This document shows, piece by piece, positions 47,056-55,549 of a DNA stretch of 64,000 bases. The position numbers and the translations under genes are program-made. The notes under the pieces were generated by a model. That model ran no database searches. It saw only the letters and a list, made by a program, of their open reading frames with translations, and had not been told where the DNA came from. This stretch comes from Terrisporobacter mayombei. Lineage in GTDB: Bacteria; Bacillota; Clostridia; Peptostreptococcales; Peptostreptococcaceae. Positions within the stretch are counted from its first letter, which is position 1. Every line of letters starts with the position of its first letter. The DNA lies in NCBI RefSeq assembly GCF_020748465.1, contig NZ_JAHZMP010000003.1:434001-498000 (forward strand), read 5' to 3'.

Positions 47056-48432
47056 ATGATAGTTAGTATAGATAAAGATTTATGCACAGGATGTCAAGAA
47101 TGCGTAAAAGTATGTCCTGCCTTTGCAATTGAAGGAGAAGCTGGTAAACCACAAGAAATAAATGAAGATCGTTGTGTAGTCTGTGGTCAATGTGTTCAAG
47201 TTTGTAAGTCATATGCATCTATTATTGATCATGGTGAAGAACTTATAGAAAATAAAAAATCTAAAAGAAAATTACCTGATGTAATTAGTGAGCCTCTATT
47301 TGCTGCTAATCATGTTTGTGATGTGGATAGAGTAAAAGAAGCTTTAAAAGACCCTAGTAAAATAACTATGGTTCAATGTGCCCCTGCTGTTAGAGTTGCT
47401 CTTGGTGAAGACTTTGGAATGGAATTAGGATCTCTAGCTCCAGGTAAAATGGCTGCTGCATTGAAGGCTCTTAAGTTTGATAAAGTTTATGATACAAACT
47501 TTGCAGCAGATTTGACTATTATGGAAGAAGGAAATGAGTTAATTAAAAGAGTTACAACTGGCGGGACTTTACCAATGTTCACATCTTGTTGTCCAGCTTG
47601 GGTTAAATTTTTAGAAGATAATTATCCTGAATTAACAGACCATCTATCTACTTGTAAATCACCACAGCAAATGGCTGGTGCTGTTTTCAAAACTTATGGA
47701 GCGGAAATTAATAATATTGAGGCAAAAGATATTTATAGTGTTTCTATTATGCCTTGTACATGTAAGAAATTTGAATGTGATAGACCTGAGATGAAATCTA
47801 GCGGATATAGAGATGTGGATGTGGTTTTAACTACTAGAGAATTAGCTTACTTAATAAAAGATGCTAACATCGATTTTGATACACTTGAAGACAGTGAGTT
47901 TGAAAGTCCTTTAGGAATATATACTGGTGCTGGTACTATATTTGGAGTTACTGGTGGTGTTATGGAAGCTGCTCTTCGTACTAGTTATGAAGTTATAACT
48001 GGAGAAAAAATACCTAGTATAGATCTACCTGCTGTTAGAGGCTCCGAAGGTTTTAGAACTGCCCAAATAAAAGTTGGAGATTTAACATTAAAAATTGGTA
48101 TTGTAACAGGTCTTAAAAATATAGTTCCTATTTTAGAAGACTTAAAATCAGGCAAACTAAATTTAGATTTTATTGAGGTTATGACTTGTCCTGTTGGATG
48201 TGTAAGTGGTGGTGGTCAGCCTAAGTTATTACTAGAAGAGTATAGAGAATTAGCTTACAATAATAGAACTGAAGCTACTTATATTCATGATAAAAACTTA
48301 CCACTAAGAAAATCACATGAAAATCCTGAAATAACTAAGATATATGAAGAGTTCTTAAAAGAACCTTTAGGAAATGTATCTCATCATTTATTACACACTA
48401 AATATTGTATAGGAAAGGAAGTGACTAACTAA
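47056..48432 (+). CDS. [FeFe]-hydrogenase, HydA2 (HDCR) type
   Basis: Protein of 458 residues: two N-terminal [4Fe-4S] sites (CTGCQECVKVC at 10-20; CVVCGQCVQVC at 40-50) and the H-cluster domain. The three H-cluster signatures are FTSCCPAW (Cys178 proton relay, Cys179 ligand), MPCTCKKFE (Cys234) and VMTCPVGCVSGGGQP (Cys378, Cys382). It lacks the [2Fe-2S] domain and NADH-linked partners of bifurcating hydrogenases, which fits direct coupling to the formate dehydrogenase through the ferredoxin-like subunits. It evolves or oxidises H2 in the cytoplasm. The stop codon is immediately followed by the ATG of the next gene. Confidence 0.94.
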   Translation: MIVSIDKDLCTGCQECVKVCPAFAIEGEAGKPQEINEDRCVVCGQCVQVCKSYASIIDHGEELIENKKSKRKLPDVISEPLFAANHVCDVDRVKEALKDPSKITMVQCAPAVRVALGEDFGMELGSLAPGKMAAALKALKFDKVYDTNFAADLTIMEEGNELIKRVTTGGTLPMFTSCCPAWVKFLEDNYPELTDHLSTCKSPQQMAGAVFKTYGAEINNIEAKDIYSVSIMPCTCKKFECDRPEMKSSGYRDVDVVLTTRELAYLIKDANIDFDTLEDSEFESPLGIYTGAGTIFGVTGGVMEAALRTSYEVITGEKIPSIDLPAVRGSEGFRTAQIKVGDLTLKIGIVTGLKNIVPILEDLKSGKLNLDFIEVMTCPVGCVSGGGQPKLLLEEYRELAYNNRTEATYIHDKNLPLRKSHENPEITKIYEEFLKEPLGNVSHHLLHTKYCIGKEVTN

Positions 48433-48978
48433 ATGAATTATTTTGTTATAGCTGATCCATTAAAATGTATCGGATGTAGGACTTGTATGGTAGCTTGTGT
48501 CGTTGAACATAGTAAAGAAGATATATTCTATCAAGATCCGAAAGATATAAATTTTAATCCTAAGTTAGAAGTTGTAAAAAACGCTCAAGTTAGTGCTCCT
48601 ATACAATGTAGACATTGTGAAGATGCTCCTTGTGCAAAGTCATGTCCTCATAATGCTCTTACAAAAGAAGGTAATTCTATAGTTGTTAATGAAGAAAAAT
48701 GTATAGGATGTAAAAACTGTATGCTTGCCTGTCCTTTTGGTGCTATTAATTTAAACGATACAGAAAAAGGAAAACTTATTAACTTAGAAAATATTCCAAC
48801 TGATAAACTATTTTGTATAGAAAAAATGGTGGCTAATAAATGTGATCTTTGTAGTGATGCAGATGAAGGCCCTGCTTGCATAAGAGTATGCCCTACTTCT
48901 GCATTTAGAATTGTAACAGAAGAAGATTTGTCTACATCTATAAAAAATAAAAGAAAATCTGCTACTGTGAGACTATAG
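48433..48978 (+). CDS. Second four-cluster ferredoxin subunit (HydN/HycB type)
   Basis: Protein of 181 residues with the same four cysteine sets as the 46483 product (CIGCRTCMVAC, CRHCEDAPCAKSC, CIGCKNCMLACPFG, CDLC...CIRVCP). Its ATG directly abuts the hydA stop, so the two are translationally coupled. Two such subunits, one for each catalytic protein, is the composition of the Acetobacterium and Thermoanaerobacter CO2 reductases. Confidence 0.93.
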   Translation: MNYFVIADPLKCIGCRTCMVACVVEHSKEDIFYQDPKDINFNPKLEVVKNAQVSAPIQCRHCEDAPCAKSCPHNALTKEGNSIVVNEEKCIGCKNCMLACPFGAINLNDTEKGKLINLENIPTDKLFCIEKMVANKCDLCSDADEGPACIRVCPTSAFRIVTEEDLSTSIKNKRKSATVRL

Positions 48979-49020
48979 TTTCATTACTTTATAACGTAAA
49001 ACTAATTTTATAACTAAAAA

Positions 49021-49051
49021 ATACTACCTTTTATTAAACTAAAGGTAGTAT
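49021..49051. terminator. Bidirectional terminator between the FDH-hydrogenase operon and the formate channel gene
   Basis: Perfect 11-bp arms ATACTACCTTT / AAAGGTAGTAT with T5 on the plus and T6 on the minus transcript. Confidence 0.9.
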
Positions 49052-49077
49052 TTTTATATCTACAATTATATTTTTAA

Positions 49078-49872
49078 TTATGACTCTTGTTTAGAAACTT
49101 TAGGCTCATCTTTTAAATACGCATAATTATACAAGAAAGGTATTATTATACCTCCTCCAATTATATTACCAATTGTTACAAATACTAAATTTTTTATTAA
49201 TGCTGCCATAGTAACCTTAGCACCTAATAACATTCCCATTGGGATAAAGAACATATTTGCCACACTATGCTCAAATCCACATAGTACAAATAACATTATT
49301 GGGAACCAACAAGCGAATATTTTTGACACGATATCTTGAGCAGATGTTGCAAGCCATACACCCAAAACAACTAAAATATTACACATTATTCCTCTAAGTA
49401 TTAATGTCATAACATCTAAGGACGCTTTACCTTCAGCTATTGCTATAGCCTTTGTACCTGCATCTCCTCCTAAAACTCCCCCATAAAATACTATTAGTGC
49501 TAAAAATACAGATCCAACTAGGTTAGCTATCCATACAACTCCCCAGTTTCTAAACATTTGTGATAAAGTAATTTTTTTGTTCATAACAGCTAATGTCATT
49601 AAGTTATTACCAGTAAATAATTCTGCACCTCCAACAACTACCAACATAAGTCCAACAGGGAAGACAACTGCTCCCGCAAATTTAGCCAAACCCGGGTCTA
49701 TATTCCCTAGAGTTTGGCTTATTATTGTATTAGCTAATCCACCGAATCCAATATACATACCTGCTAGAATTCCTAAATAAATCATTGGTGATGTTTTTAA
49801 GTTAGCTTTTCCCACGCCAACATTTATCATCGTATTAGCTATTTCCTTGGGTGTCAAAAATCTCTTTTCCAT
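49078..49872 (-). CDS. Formate/nitrite transporter family channel
   Basis: Membrane protein of 264 residues with about six hydrophobic segments. The FNT signatures are present: LGILAGMYIGFGGLANTI (about 28-45) and GAELFTGNNLMTL (about 82-94), plus the CGFEHSVANMFFIPMG segment. It passes formate (or nitrite) through the membrane. Its position, facing the FDH-hydrogenase operon and next to fdhD, indicates formate import or export for that complex. Confidence 0.93.
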   Translation of the reverse strand: MEKRFLTPKEIANTMINVGVGKANLKTSPMIYLGILAGMYIGFGGLANTIISQTLGNIDPGLAKFAGAVVFPVGLMLVVVGGAELFTGNNLMTLAVMNKKITLSQMFRNWGVVWIANLVGSVFLALIVFYGGVLGGDAGTKAIAIAEGKASLDVMTLILRGIMCNILVVLGVWLATSAQDIVSKIFACWFPIMLFVLCGFEHSVANMFFIPMGMLLGAKVTMAALIKNLVFVTIGNIIGGGIIIPFLYNYAYLKDEPKVSKQES

Positions 49873-50116
49873 AAAATTAACCCCCTCTTACAAGTTTATT
49901 ACCTTTACATTAATTATAGCAATGTTTCAATAAAATTGTTATTTTTCTAACATGTATACATTATTCTTAATGCCAAAATACTTGTCTATTTTTTGTAATA
50001 TGAACCTATATCAAAAATAAAAATGATACAATTAAAGTATTATATAGGCATCTCAATATAATTTTATCTACATTCAGTTATCTCCTATATTTATTATTTT
50101 ATTTGGAGGTTTTTAA

Positions 50117-50914
50117 ATGGCAAATTTTAATGTGAAAGACGATGATTATTTAGCTAATTATGAATACGACTATTCTTTTCAATTTCCTTTGATAAAGGTA
50201 AATAATTTCGATAGCATTTATGATGATGATGTAGTTGTTGCAGAGTTCCCCCTTGGGTTAGTTGTTAACGGTAAATATGAAAATACATTTTTATGTACCC
50301 CTTTTAAACTTAAAGAGTTGGTTGTTGGATATTTATGCTATAAAAATTTAATTAGTTGCAAAGATGATATTTTAAGTTTTGAAATAAATCATGATAGGAA
50401 TGTGGCTTATGTATGTATTAATGAATCTAATATTAATCTTTATGAAAATATTCTTTATCTGAATGATTATGATTTCCTAAAAGCTAATCCTATTTGTAAT
50501 GATAGCTTGAAAATTAATGCTAGTGATATATATAAAACAATGGAAAATAATTTAAACTTATCCCAATTATTTAAGAACACTGCTGGTGTCCATTGCATTA
50601 GCATTTATGGTAATAATCAACTGATTATTGCTTGTGAAGATGTGGCAAGACATAATGCTCTGGATAAAGCCATAGGTCACTGCATACTAAATGATATTCC
50701 ACTAAATGATAAAATCATATTTGTAAGTGGAAGACTTTCATTTGAAATGATAAAAAAAGCTGCAATGGTCAAAGTTCCCATAGTTGTTGCTAAGTCTGCC
50801 ACTACAAGTTTAGTAATAGAGACTGCGCAAAAATTAAATATCACTTTAATTGGTTTTGTACGTGATAAAAAAATGAATATTTATACTAATCCACATAGAA
50901 TATTATTAAAATAA
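50117..50914 (+). CDS. fdhD: Formate dehydrogenase accessory sulfurtransferase FdhD
   Basis: Protein of 265 residues matching FdhD over its length: VVAEFPLGLVVNGK, PFKLKELVVGYL, NTAGVHCISIY, EDVARHNALDKAIGHCI and VSGRLSFEMIKKAA. FdhD moves sulfur from a cysteine desulfurase to the molybdenum cofactor of formate dehydrogenase. The usual sulfur-carrying CxxC loop seems reduced to a single Cys127 (ANPICNDS). The gene lies close to fdhF and the formate channel, on the same strand as fdhF but in its own unit. Confidence 0.9.
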   Translation: MANFNVKDDDYLANYEYDYSFQFPLIKVNNFDSIYDDDVVVAEFPLGLVVNGKYENTFLCTPFKLKELVVGYLCYKNLISCKDDILSFEINHDRNVAYVCINESNINLYENILYLNDYDFLKANPICNDSLKINASDIYKTMENNLNLSQLFKNTAGVHCISIYGNNQLIIACEDVARHNALDKAIGHCILNDIPLNDKIIFVSGRLSFEMIKKAAMVKVPIVVAKSATTSLVIETAQKLNITLIGFVRDKKMNIYTNPHRILLK

Positions 50915-50959
50915 TTAAAAAGGACTGAATTCATATAGAATTGCAGTCCTTTTTAATTA
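50913..50959. terminator. Bidirectional terminator between fdhD and mog
   Basis: Long stem AATTAAAAAGGACTG pairing with CAGTCCTTTTTAATT, with an inner AATTC/GAATT pair and one bulged base, at the meeting point of the convergent units; it overlaps the stop codons of both. Confidence 0.88.
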
Positions 50960-51448
50960 TTTTCTTCCACACTCATTTGCAGAACCTTTTAATATATCAA
51001 TACCATGATTTAAGGCAGGCATTATACACTCCATACTTTCTTTTACAGCTTTCGGGCTTCCTGGCATATTTATTATTAAAGTTTCTTTTCTTATAACAGA
51101 TACTCCTCTGCTAAGCATAGCTTTTGGAGTAAACTGCATACTATAGCTTCTTATAGCTTCTGATATACCTGGTACAAGTTTTTCAGCTATTTCTAAAGTA
51201 GCTTCAGGAGTATTATCCCTTTTAGAAAAACCTGTTCCTCCAGTAGTTAAAATCAAATCTACTACATTTTCATCACATAGTTGTTTCATTTCACTTGAAA
51301 TCATATCTTTATCATCAGGTAAAACCTTATAATAAACTACTTCATATCCAAAACTAGACACTATTTCTTTTATTTTTGGACCACTTTCGTCTACTCTTTC
51401 TCCCTTTGATCCTTTATCACTAGCTGTTATTATTCCTACTCTATACAT
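50957..51448 (-). CDS. mog: Molybdopterin adenylyltransferase (MogA/MoaB family)
   Basis: Protein of 163 residues, single MoCF domain: VGIITASDKGSKGERVDESGP (in pieces), LILTTGGTGFSKRDNTPEAT and the PGSPKAVKE segment. It adenylates molybdopterin before metal insertion. Last gene of the minus-strand cofactor operon, one base from the MOSC gene. Confidence 0.92.
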   Translation of the reverse strand: MYRVGIITASDKGSKGERVDESGPKIKEIVSSFGYEVVYYKVLPDDKDMISSEMKQLCDENVVDLILTTGGTGFSKRDNTPEATLEIAEKLVPGISEAIRSYSMQFTPKAMLSRGVSVIRKETLIINMPGSPKAVKESMECIMPALNHGIDILKGSANECGRK

Positions 51449-51449
51449 A

Positions 51450-51884
51450 TTATTCTCCCTTAATTACAATTTCATCGCCTGATTTTATTGTTCCACCATT
51501 CAGGACTCTTGCAAATATACCTTCTCTTGGCATTATGCAATCGCCCATTTTTTTAAATATTTCACATCCATTGTGACATTTTTTACCTATTTGAGTAATT
51601 TCTAAAACTACATCATTACACTTAAATACCGTTCCAACTGGAATATTTTTAAGGTCATAACCTTCCACGATTAAATTTTCTCCAAAAGCACCTGACTCTA
51701 CACCAGCACCCAATTCATTAAAAGCTACAACCTTTTCATGTGATAATAAACTTACTTGTCTATGCCATTTTCCTGCATGGGCATCCCCTTGTATGCCAAA
51801 GTCTTCAATGAATATTCCTTCATCTACACTTTTCTTTTGTACACCCTTTCTTTCACTTATACATACAGCAATGATTTTTCCCAT
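51450..51884 (-). CDS. MOSC domain protein
   Basis: Protein of 144 residues: KIIAVCISERKGVQKK, GDAHAGKWHRQVSLLS, ESGAFGENLIVEGYDL and the conserved Cys in GKKCHNGCEIFKK. MOSC domains bind and transfer sulfur for molybdenum enzymes or deliver the cofactor. The ATG at 51884 with GGAG ten bases upstream is preferred over the TTG at 51908, which lies inside moaA. It sits between moaA and mog. Confidence 0.87.
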   Translation of the reverse strand: MGKIIAVCISERKGVQKKSVDEGIFIEDFGIQGDAHAGKWHRQVSLLSHEKVVAFNELGAGVESGAFGENLIVEGYDLKNIPVGTVFKCNDVVLEITQIGKKCHNGCEIFKKMGDCIMPREGIFARVLNGGTIKSGDEIVIKGE

Positions 51885-51897
51885 TGTTAATCTCTCC

Positions 51898-52875
51898 TTA
51901 TCCCCCAATTTGTACCATATTTTTATTTTCTACGTTTTCTATATTGCTATCATGATAAAAGTTATGTCCTAATGGCTTGTTTCTTATGGCATGATATATC
52001 ATATTTTCTAAGTCTTTATCTGTAATATTATTTCTTATTGGCATTTTTAAATCTATACCTTTATTATAATGTAAGCATAATTTCAAAAATCCATTAGCTG
52101 TAAGTCTTACTCTATTACAAGTTTCACAAAATTCATTGCTAATAGCACTGATTAAACCTATACAACCCTTAAAGTCATCATTTTTATAATATACTGCCGG
52201 CCCATTTCCCCTCTTTTCTTTTACTTTTTTAAATGTACCGTATTCATTTTCCAATAGATCTAGTATTACTTCATTTGAAATTCCTGTATAGCTTTTACCA
52301 TGACCTATAGGCATTAGCTCAATAAATCTTACGTCTATATTGTTATTTTTAGAATAAGCTGCTATCTTAACTATTTCATCTAAATTATGTTCTTTTATAG
52401 CTAAACAATTTATTTTCACCCTTATACCTAAATCAATAAGCTTATTTATTGCCATAAATACATTTTCATGCTTATCACGTCTTGTTATCTTAAAAAATTT
52501 ATCTCTATATAAAGTGTCTAAGCTTATATTAACTGCATCTATTCCTGCTTCACATAATTGATCTACCATTTCGTATAATAATACTCCATTTGTAGTTATA
52601 GTTACTTCATCTATACCATCAATTTCCTTTATATCTTTAATTAAATTAATTATATCTTTTCTTACTAAAGGTTCTCCCCCTGTAATTTTAATTTTTTTAA
52701 TTCCTAAATTTGCAACACATTTACAAATTCTAATAATTTCATCATAAGATAAAATTTCTTCATGAGAAACATTTTCTATACCTTCTTCTGGCATGCAATA
52801 AACACATCTAAGATTACACCTATCTGTAACTGATATTCTCATATATTCTATTTTTCTATTCAGTTTATCTATCAT
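51898..52875 (-). CDS. moaA: GTP 3',8-cyclase MoaA
   Basis: Radical SAM protein of 325 residues. The N-terminal cluster is Cys20, Cys24, Cys27 (CNLRCVYC); the C-terminal cluster uses CETC and LCLHY cysteines. The protein ends in GG, the catalytic tail conserved in MoaA. It makes the first cofactor intermediate from GTP. The partner MoaC gene is not in the window. The ATG at 52875 follows GGGGGATGTTT; the ATG six bases earlier is too close to the ribosome site. Confidence 0.95.
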   Translation of the reverse strand: MIDKLNRKIEYMRISVTDRCNLRCVYCMPEEGIENVSHEEILSYDEIIRICKCVANLGIKKIKITGGEPLVRKDIINLIKDIKEIDGIDEVTITTNGVLLYEMVDQLCEAGIDAVNISLDTLYRDKFFKITRRDKHENVFMAINKLIDLGIRVKINCLAIKEHNLDEIVKIAAYSKNNNIDVRFIELMPIGHGKSYTGISNEVILDLLENEYGTFKKVKEKRGNGPAVYYKNDDFKGCIGLISAISNEFCETCNRVRLTANGFLKLCLHYNKGIDLKMPIRNNITDKDLENMIYHAIRNKPLGHNFYHDSNIENVENKNMVQIGG

Positions 52876-52925
52876 AAACATCCCCCATTTATAAATTAAA
52901 AATCTTTATTTGTAAATCTGTATTA

Positions 52926-53426
52926 TTACTCATAATTTTTCATATAGTTTAATATTTTTTCAACTATTAAGTCTATATTATTTAAATCTATCATATTGTA
53001 ATTTCCTTCTACAACATTTATATCTGATAATATACCTATTAAGTTTTTTTCATTACATATGGGTCTATTTGAATTTCCTTTTCTTACAATTTCTAATTTA
53101 GGATAGTCAGAAGATTTAAATCCCTCTAAGAAAATAATATCTGCTTCTGGAAATAGCTTAATAAAATATGTTTCATCAATAAATTTCTCTTCTTTTATCA
53201 CCATGAATTTATTATTAGAAAATATGGCAGTCCCATAGGCGCCAGCATTTTTGTGCTTATATGTATCCGTTCCAACTACATCACATTTAAAATCATGCCC
53301 ATCATGCTTTATAGTTGCAATCTTATATCCTTTTTCACAAAACTTAGGTATAAGTTTCGTAATTAATGTGGTTTTGCCAGAATTTTTACATCCGCTGATT
53401 GCCATTAAAAATGGTCTTTTAGTCAT
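52926..53426 (-). CDS. mobB: Molybdopterin-guanine dinucleotide biosynthesis protein MobB
   Basis: Protein of 166 residues with the P-loop GCKNSGKTTL (about 11-20) and the conserved KHDGHDF and FLEGFK motifs. It binds GTP and assists MobA. The ATG at 53426 has AGGAG nine bases upstream; an open frame reaching 53516 inside moeA is rejected. Gap to moeA is 11 bp. Confidence 0.92.
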   Translation of the reverse strand: MTKRPFLMAISGCKNSGKTTLITKLIPKFCEKGYKIATIKHDGHDFKCDVVGTDTYKHKNAGAYGTAIFSNNKFMVIKEEKFIDETYFIKLFPEADIIFLEGFKSSDYPKLEIVRKGNSNRPICNEKNLIGILSDINVVEGNYNMIDLNNIDLIVEKILNYMKNYE

Positions 53427-53437
53427 GTTAATCTCTC

Positions 53438-54643
53438 CTATATAAGTATAATTTCTACTTCCTCTCCTTTTAGAAGCTGTTTTGTTCCAGGTTTTATATC
53501 TATTAAACAGTTGCATCCTAGCATGGATGACATCATACCTGAAGAGTGCCCCCCCTGTGGAAGATATACTTTATTATTCTTATAAATTCCTCTTATGATT
53601 CTTCTGCCTTTGCTCTCTTTTAAGAAATCCTCTTCCATAACTGATTTTATTCTAACTTGGTTTAAATCTTCATCTCCACTTAAATTATAAATAAGTTCTT
53701 TGCCCATTATTTCAAATGTAGCTATTGCTGCAAAAGGATTCCCAGATAAAGAAAGTATTGGTTTGTTTTTATATATGGAATATATTGCAGGTGTTCCTGG
53801 CTTCATTCTTACTCTCCAGAACAATCTCTTGGCATTTATTTCTTTTATAACTTCATGCATTATATCCTTTTTACCAACAGATACTCCTCCTGTAGTTATT
53901 ATGGCATCTATTTTGCCTGTCAAATTATCTATTTCTTCACTTACACCATAGACTTCATCCCCCATAATCTTAGAACTTACTATTTCACATCCAAAGTCCA
54001 AAAGCCTCATTGAAATAGTAATTCTGTTACTATCATAAATTTTCCCCTTAGTTAGAGTTTGACCAGCACTAATAACTTCATCTCCTGTACTAATTATTCC
54101 TATTCTAGGTTTTCTTTTTACCAATACTTCTGTAATTCCCATGATAGCCAATAATCCAATATGTATGTATGTTAATTTTTCACCTTTAGAAATTAACTTA
54201 CTTCCTTTTTTTACATCCTCGCCAGCAAAACAGTAATTTTCATATTTTTTTAGTTCAGAATAAATTTCCACCTGTTCCATATTGTAATTAGTATTTTCTT
54301 GTCTAATTACACAATCTGCACCTTCAGGTATTTCTGCTCCTGTCATTATTCTTATGGCCTCATTGTTTTTAACTGAAGTACTTATATCTCCTCCAGCAAA
54401 AACTTCATCTACAACTTTTAGTTTTATAGGATTGCTTTTACTTGCACCTACAGTATCTTCTGCTATCATTGCGTATCCATCAAGAGGGGATCTGTTGAAA
54501 GGAGGTTGATTTATTGGCGCATAAATATCTTCTCCTATTATTCTTCCTCGTGCTTCCTCTATATTAATTTTTTCTGTACTACTTATTCTATTTACTGACT
54601 CTCCTATAATTTGCAAAGCAAACTCTAATTCAATATTTTCCAT
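53438..54643 (-). CDS. moeA: Molybdopterin molybdenumtransferase MoeA
   Basis: Protein of 401 residues with the MoeA layout: PINQPPFNRSPLDGYAM (about 37-53), IMTGAEIPEGADCVIRQE (about 98-115), VGIISTGDE-type MoCF start (here RIGIISTGDEV), TTGGVSVGKKD and SLSGNPFAA, then domain IV. It inserts molybdate into adenylated molybdopterin. Expression of this gene and those after it should depend on the riboswitch-like leader at 54714-54904. Confidence 0.95.
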   Translation of the reverse strand: MENIELEFALQIIGESVNRISSTEKINIEEARGRIIGEDIYAPINQPPFNRSPLDGYAMIAEDTVGASKSNPIKLKVVDEVFAGGDISTSVKNNEAIRIMTGAEIPEGADCVIRQENTNYNMEQVEIYSELKKYENYCFAGEDVKKGSKLISKGEKLTYIHIGLLAIMGITEVLVKRKPRIGIISTGDEVISAGQTLTKGKIYDSNRITISMRLLDFGCEIVSSKIMGDEVYGVSEEIDNLTGKIDAIITTGGVSVGKKDIMHEVIKEINAKRLFWRVRMKPGTPAIYSIYKNKPILSLSGNPFAAIATFEIMGKELIYNLSGDEDLNQVRIKSVMEEDFLKESKGRRIIRGIYKNNKVYLPQGGHSSGMMSSMLGCNCLIDIKPGTKQLLKGEEVEIILI

Positions 54644-54713
54644 AGATAATCTCCTTTTGATATTTACTTATTATACAATCTATTATATTTAATATATTTT
54701 TTAGATGATTATA

Positions 54714-54904
54714 ATAAAAAAACTATGTCTCTTTTTATTAAAAAGAAAACATAGTTAAATAAAGCTAAAGGTATAAACATCCCTTAACTAATAATAGATT
54801 CTCTTTTCAAATAATGGAAGGCCAACATGTTTCCATATTAACCCGAGGTAATATAAATTACCTGGCTAGGTATCATAGATTATTATCCTTAGATACGTTA
54901 GCTT
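54714..54904 (-). ncRNA. Moco (molybdenum cofactor) riboswitch-like leader with terminator, upstream of moeA
   Basis: The 264-base gap between mobA and moeA holds a structured RNA on the minus strand. Closing helix: AAGCTAA (54904-54898) with TTAGCTT (54768-54762). Inside are the hairpins GTATC/GATAC, AGGTAA/TTACCT and ATGGAA/TTCCAT. The order of conserved words (ACC..AGCCAGG, ACCTCGGGTTA, ATGGAAACATGT, TGGCC) parallels the Moco motif of the E. coli moaA leader as I recall it. Directly after the aptamer is a terminator, AACTATGT...ACATAGTT with T7 (54756-54714). A metal-cofactor aptamer ending in a terminator would switch moeA-mobB-moaA-MOSC-mog off when cofactor is plentiful. Confidence 0.72.
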
Positions 54905-54918
54905 GAGAATATTATATT

Positions 54919-55518
54919 TTACTTATTGTAACACCTTATTAATTGCTCATATTCCTCTATTGTATTAATATTTTTTAAAATATCATCTGATAAATCTGTA
55001 TTTTCTAATGGTAATTCAATAAAATTACTATTTCGAATTAGCTTTAAAAGCTTATACTCTTTGTTACTTATTAACTCTTCCATATAATGAATCATATTTT
55101 TTGAATATATAGCTCCTATTGGGTATAATAATTTATTCTTTGAAAAAAGTACTGCATCTATGTTTTGTTTCATATTTAACTGCAATTCGCCTATTGAATT
55201 CTTATTTATAAAAGGCATATCACATGCTGTGATAAATAGGTAATCTTCTTTGCAGTTTTTAAGCGCTGAACAAATCCCTCCCATAGGACCAATATCATCA
55301 TAGATATCAACTACAACTGATAATCCCATTTCTTTATATTTTTTTATTTCTTCTGAAGAAAATTTTTTATTTACCGACAAGTATATAGTAGGAAAATCTT
55401 CTAAAACACTTATTATTCGTTCTAGAAAAGTTACCTCATTTATTTTTAAAAGACCTTTTATCATTCCTCCCATACGACTGTTTTGTCCACCCATAAGTAT
55501 TAAGGCTCCTATGTTCAC
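54919..55518 (-). CDS. mobA: Molybdenum cofactor guanylyltransferase MobA
   Basis: Protein of 199 residues, nucleotidyltransferase fold: LILMGGQNSRMGGMIKGLL (a slightly degenerate LAGGxSxRMGxxK signature), GPMGGICSAL and FITACDMPFI. It attaches GMP to the cofactor to give the guanine dinucleotide form used by formate dehydrogenase. It lies 31 bp after the MoeA-like gene and just upstream of the riboswitch-like leader, so mobA itself is not under that switch. Confidence 0.9.
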   Translation of the reverse strand: MNIGALILMGGQNSRMGGMIKGLLKINEVTFLERIISVLEDFPTIYLSVNKKFSSEEIKKYKEMGLSVVVDIYDDIGPMGGICSALKNCKEDYLFITACDMPFINKNSIGELQLNMKQNIDAVLFSKNKLLYPIGAIYSKNMIHYMEELISNKEYKLLKLIRNSNFIELPLENTDLSDDILKNINTIEEYEQLIRCYNK

Positions 55519-55549
55519 AGTATCACCTCTATATTTCTATTAAGAATCT

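Noticed and set aside
53427..53516. Longer MobB with about 30 extra N-terminal residues
   Set aside because: The extension lies mostly inside moeA, does not resemble MobB, and the ATG at 53426 has a good ribosome site and precedes the P-loop by the usual distance.
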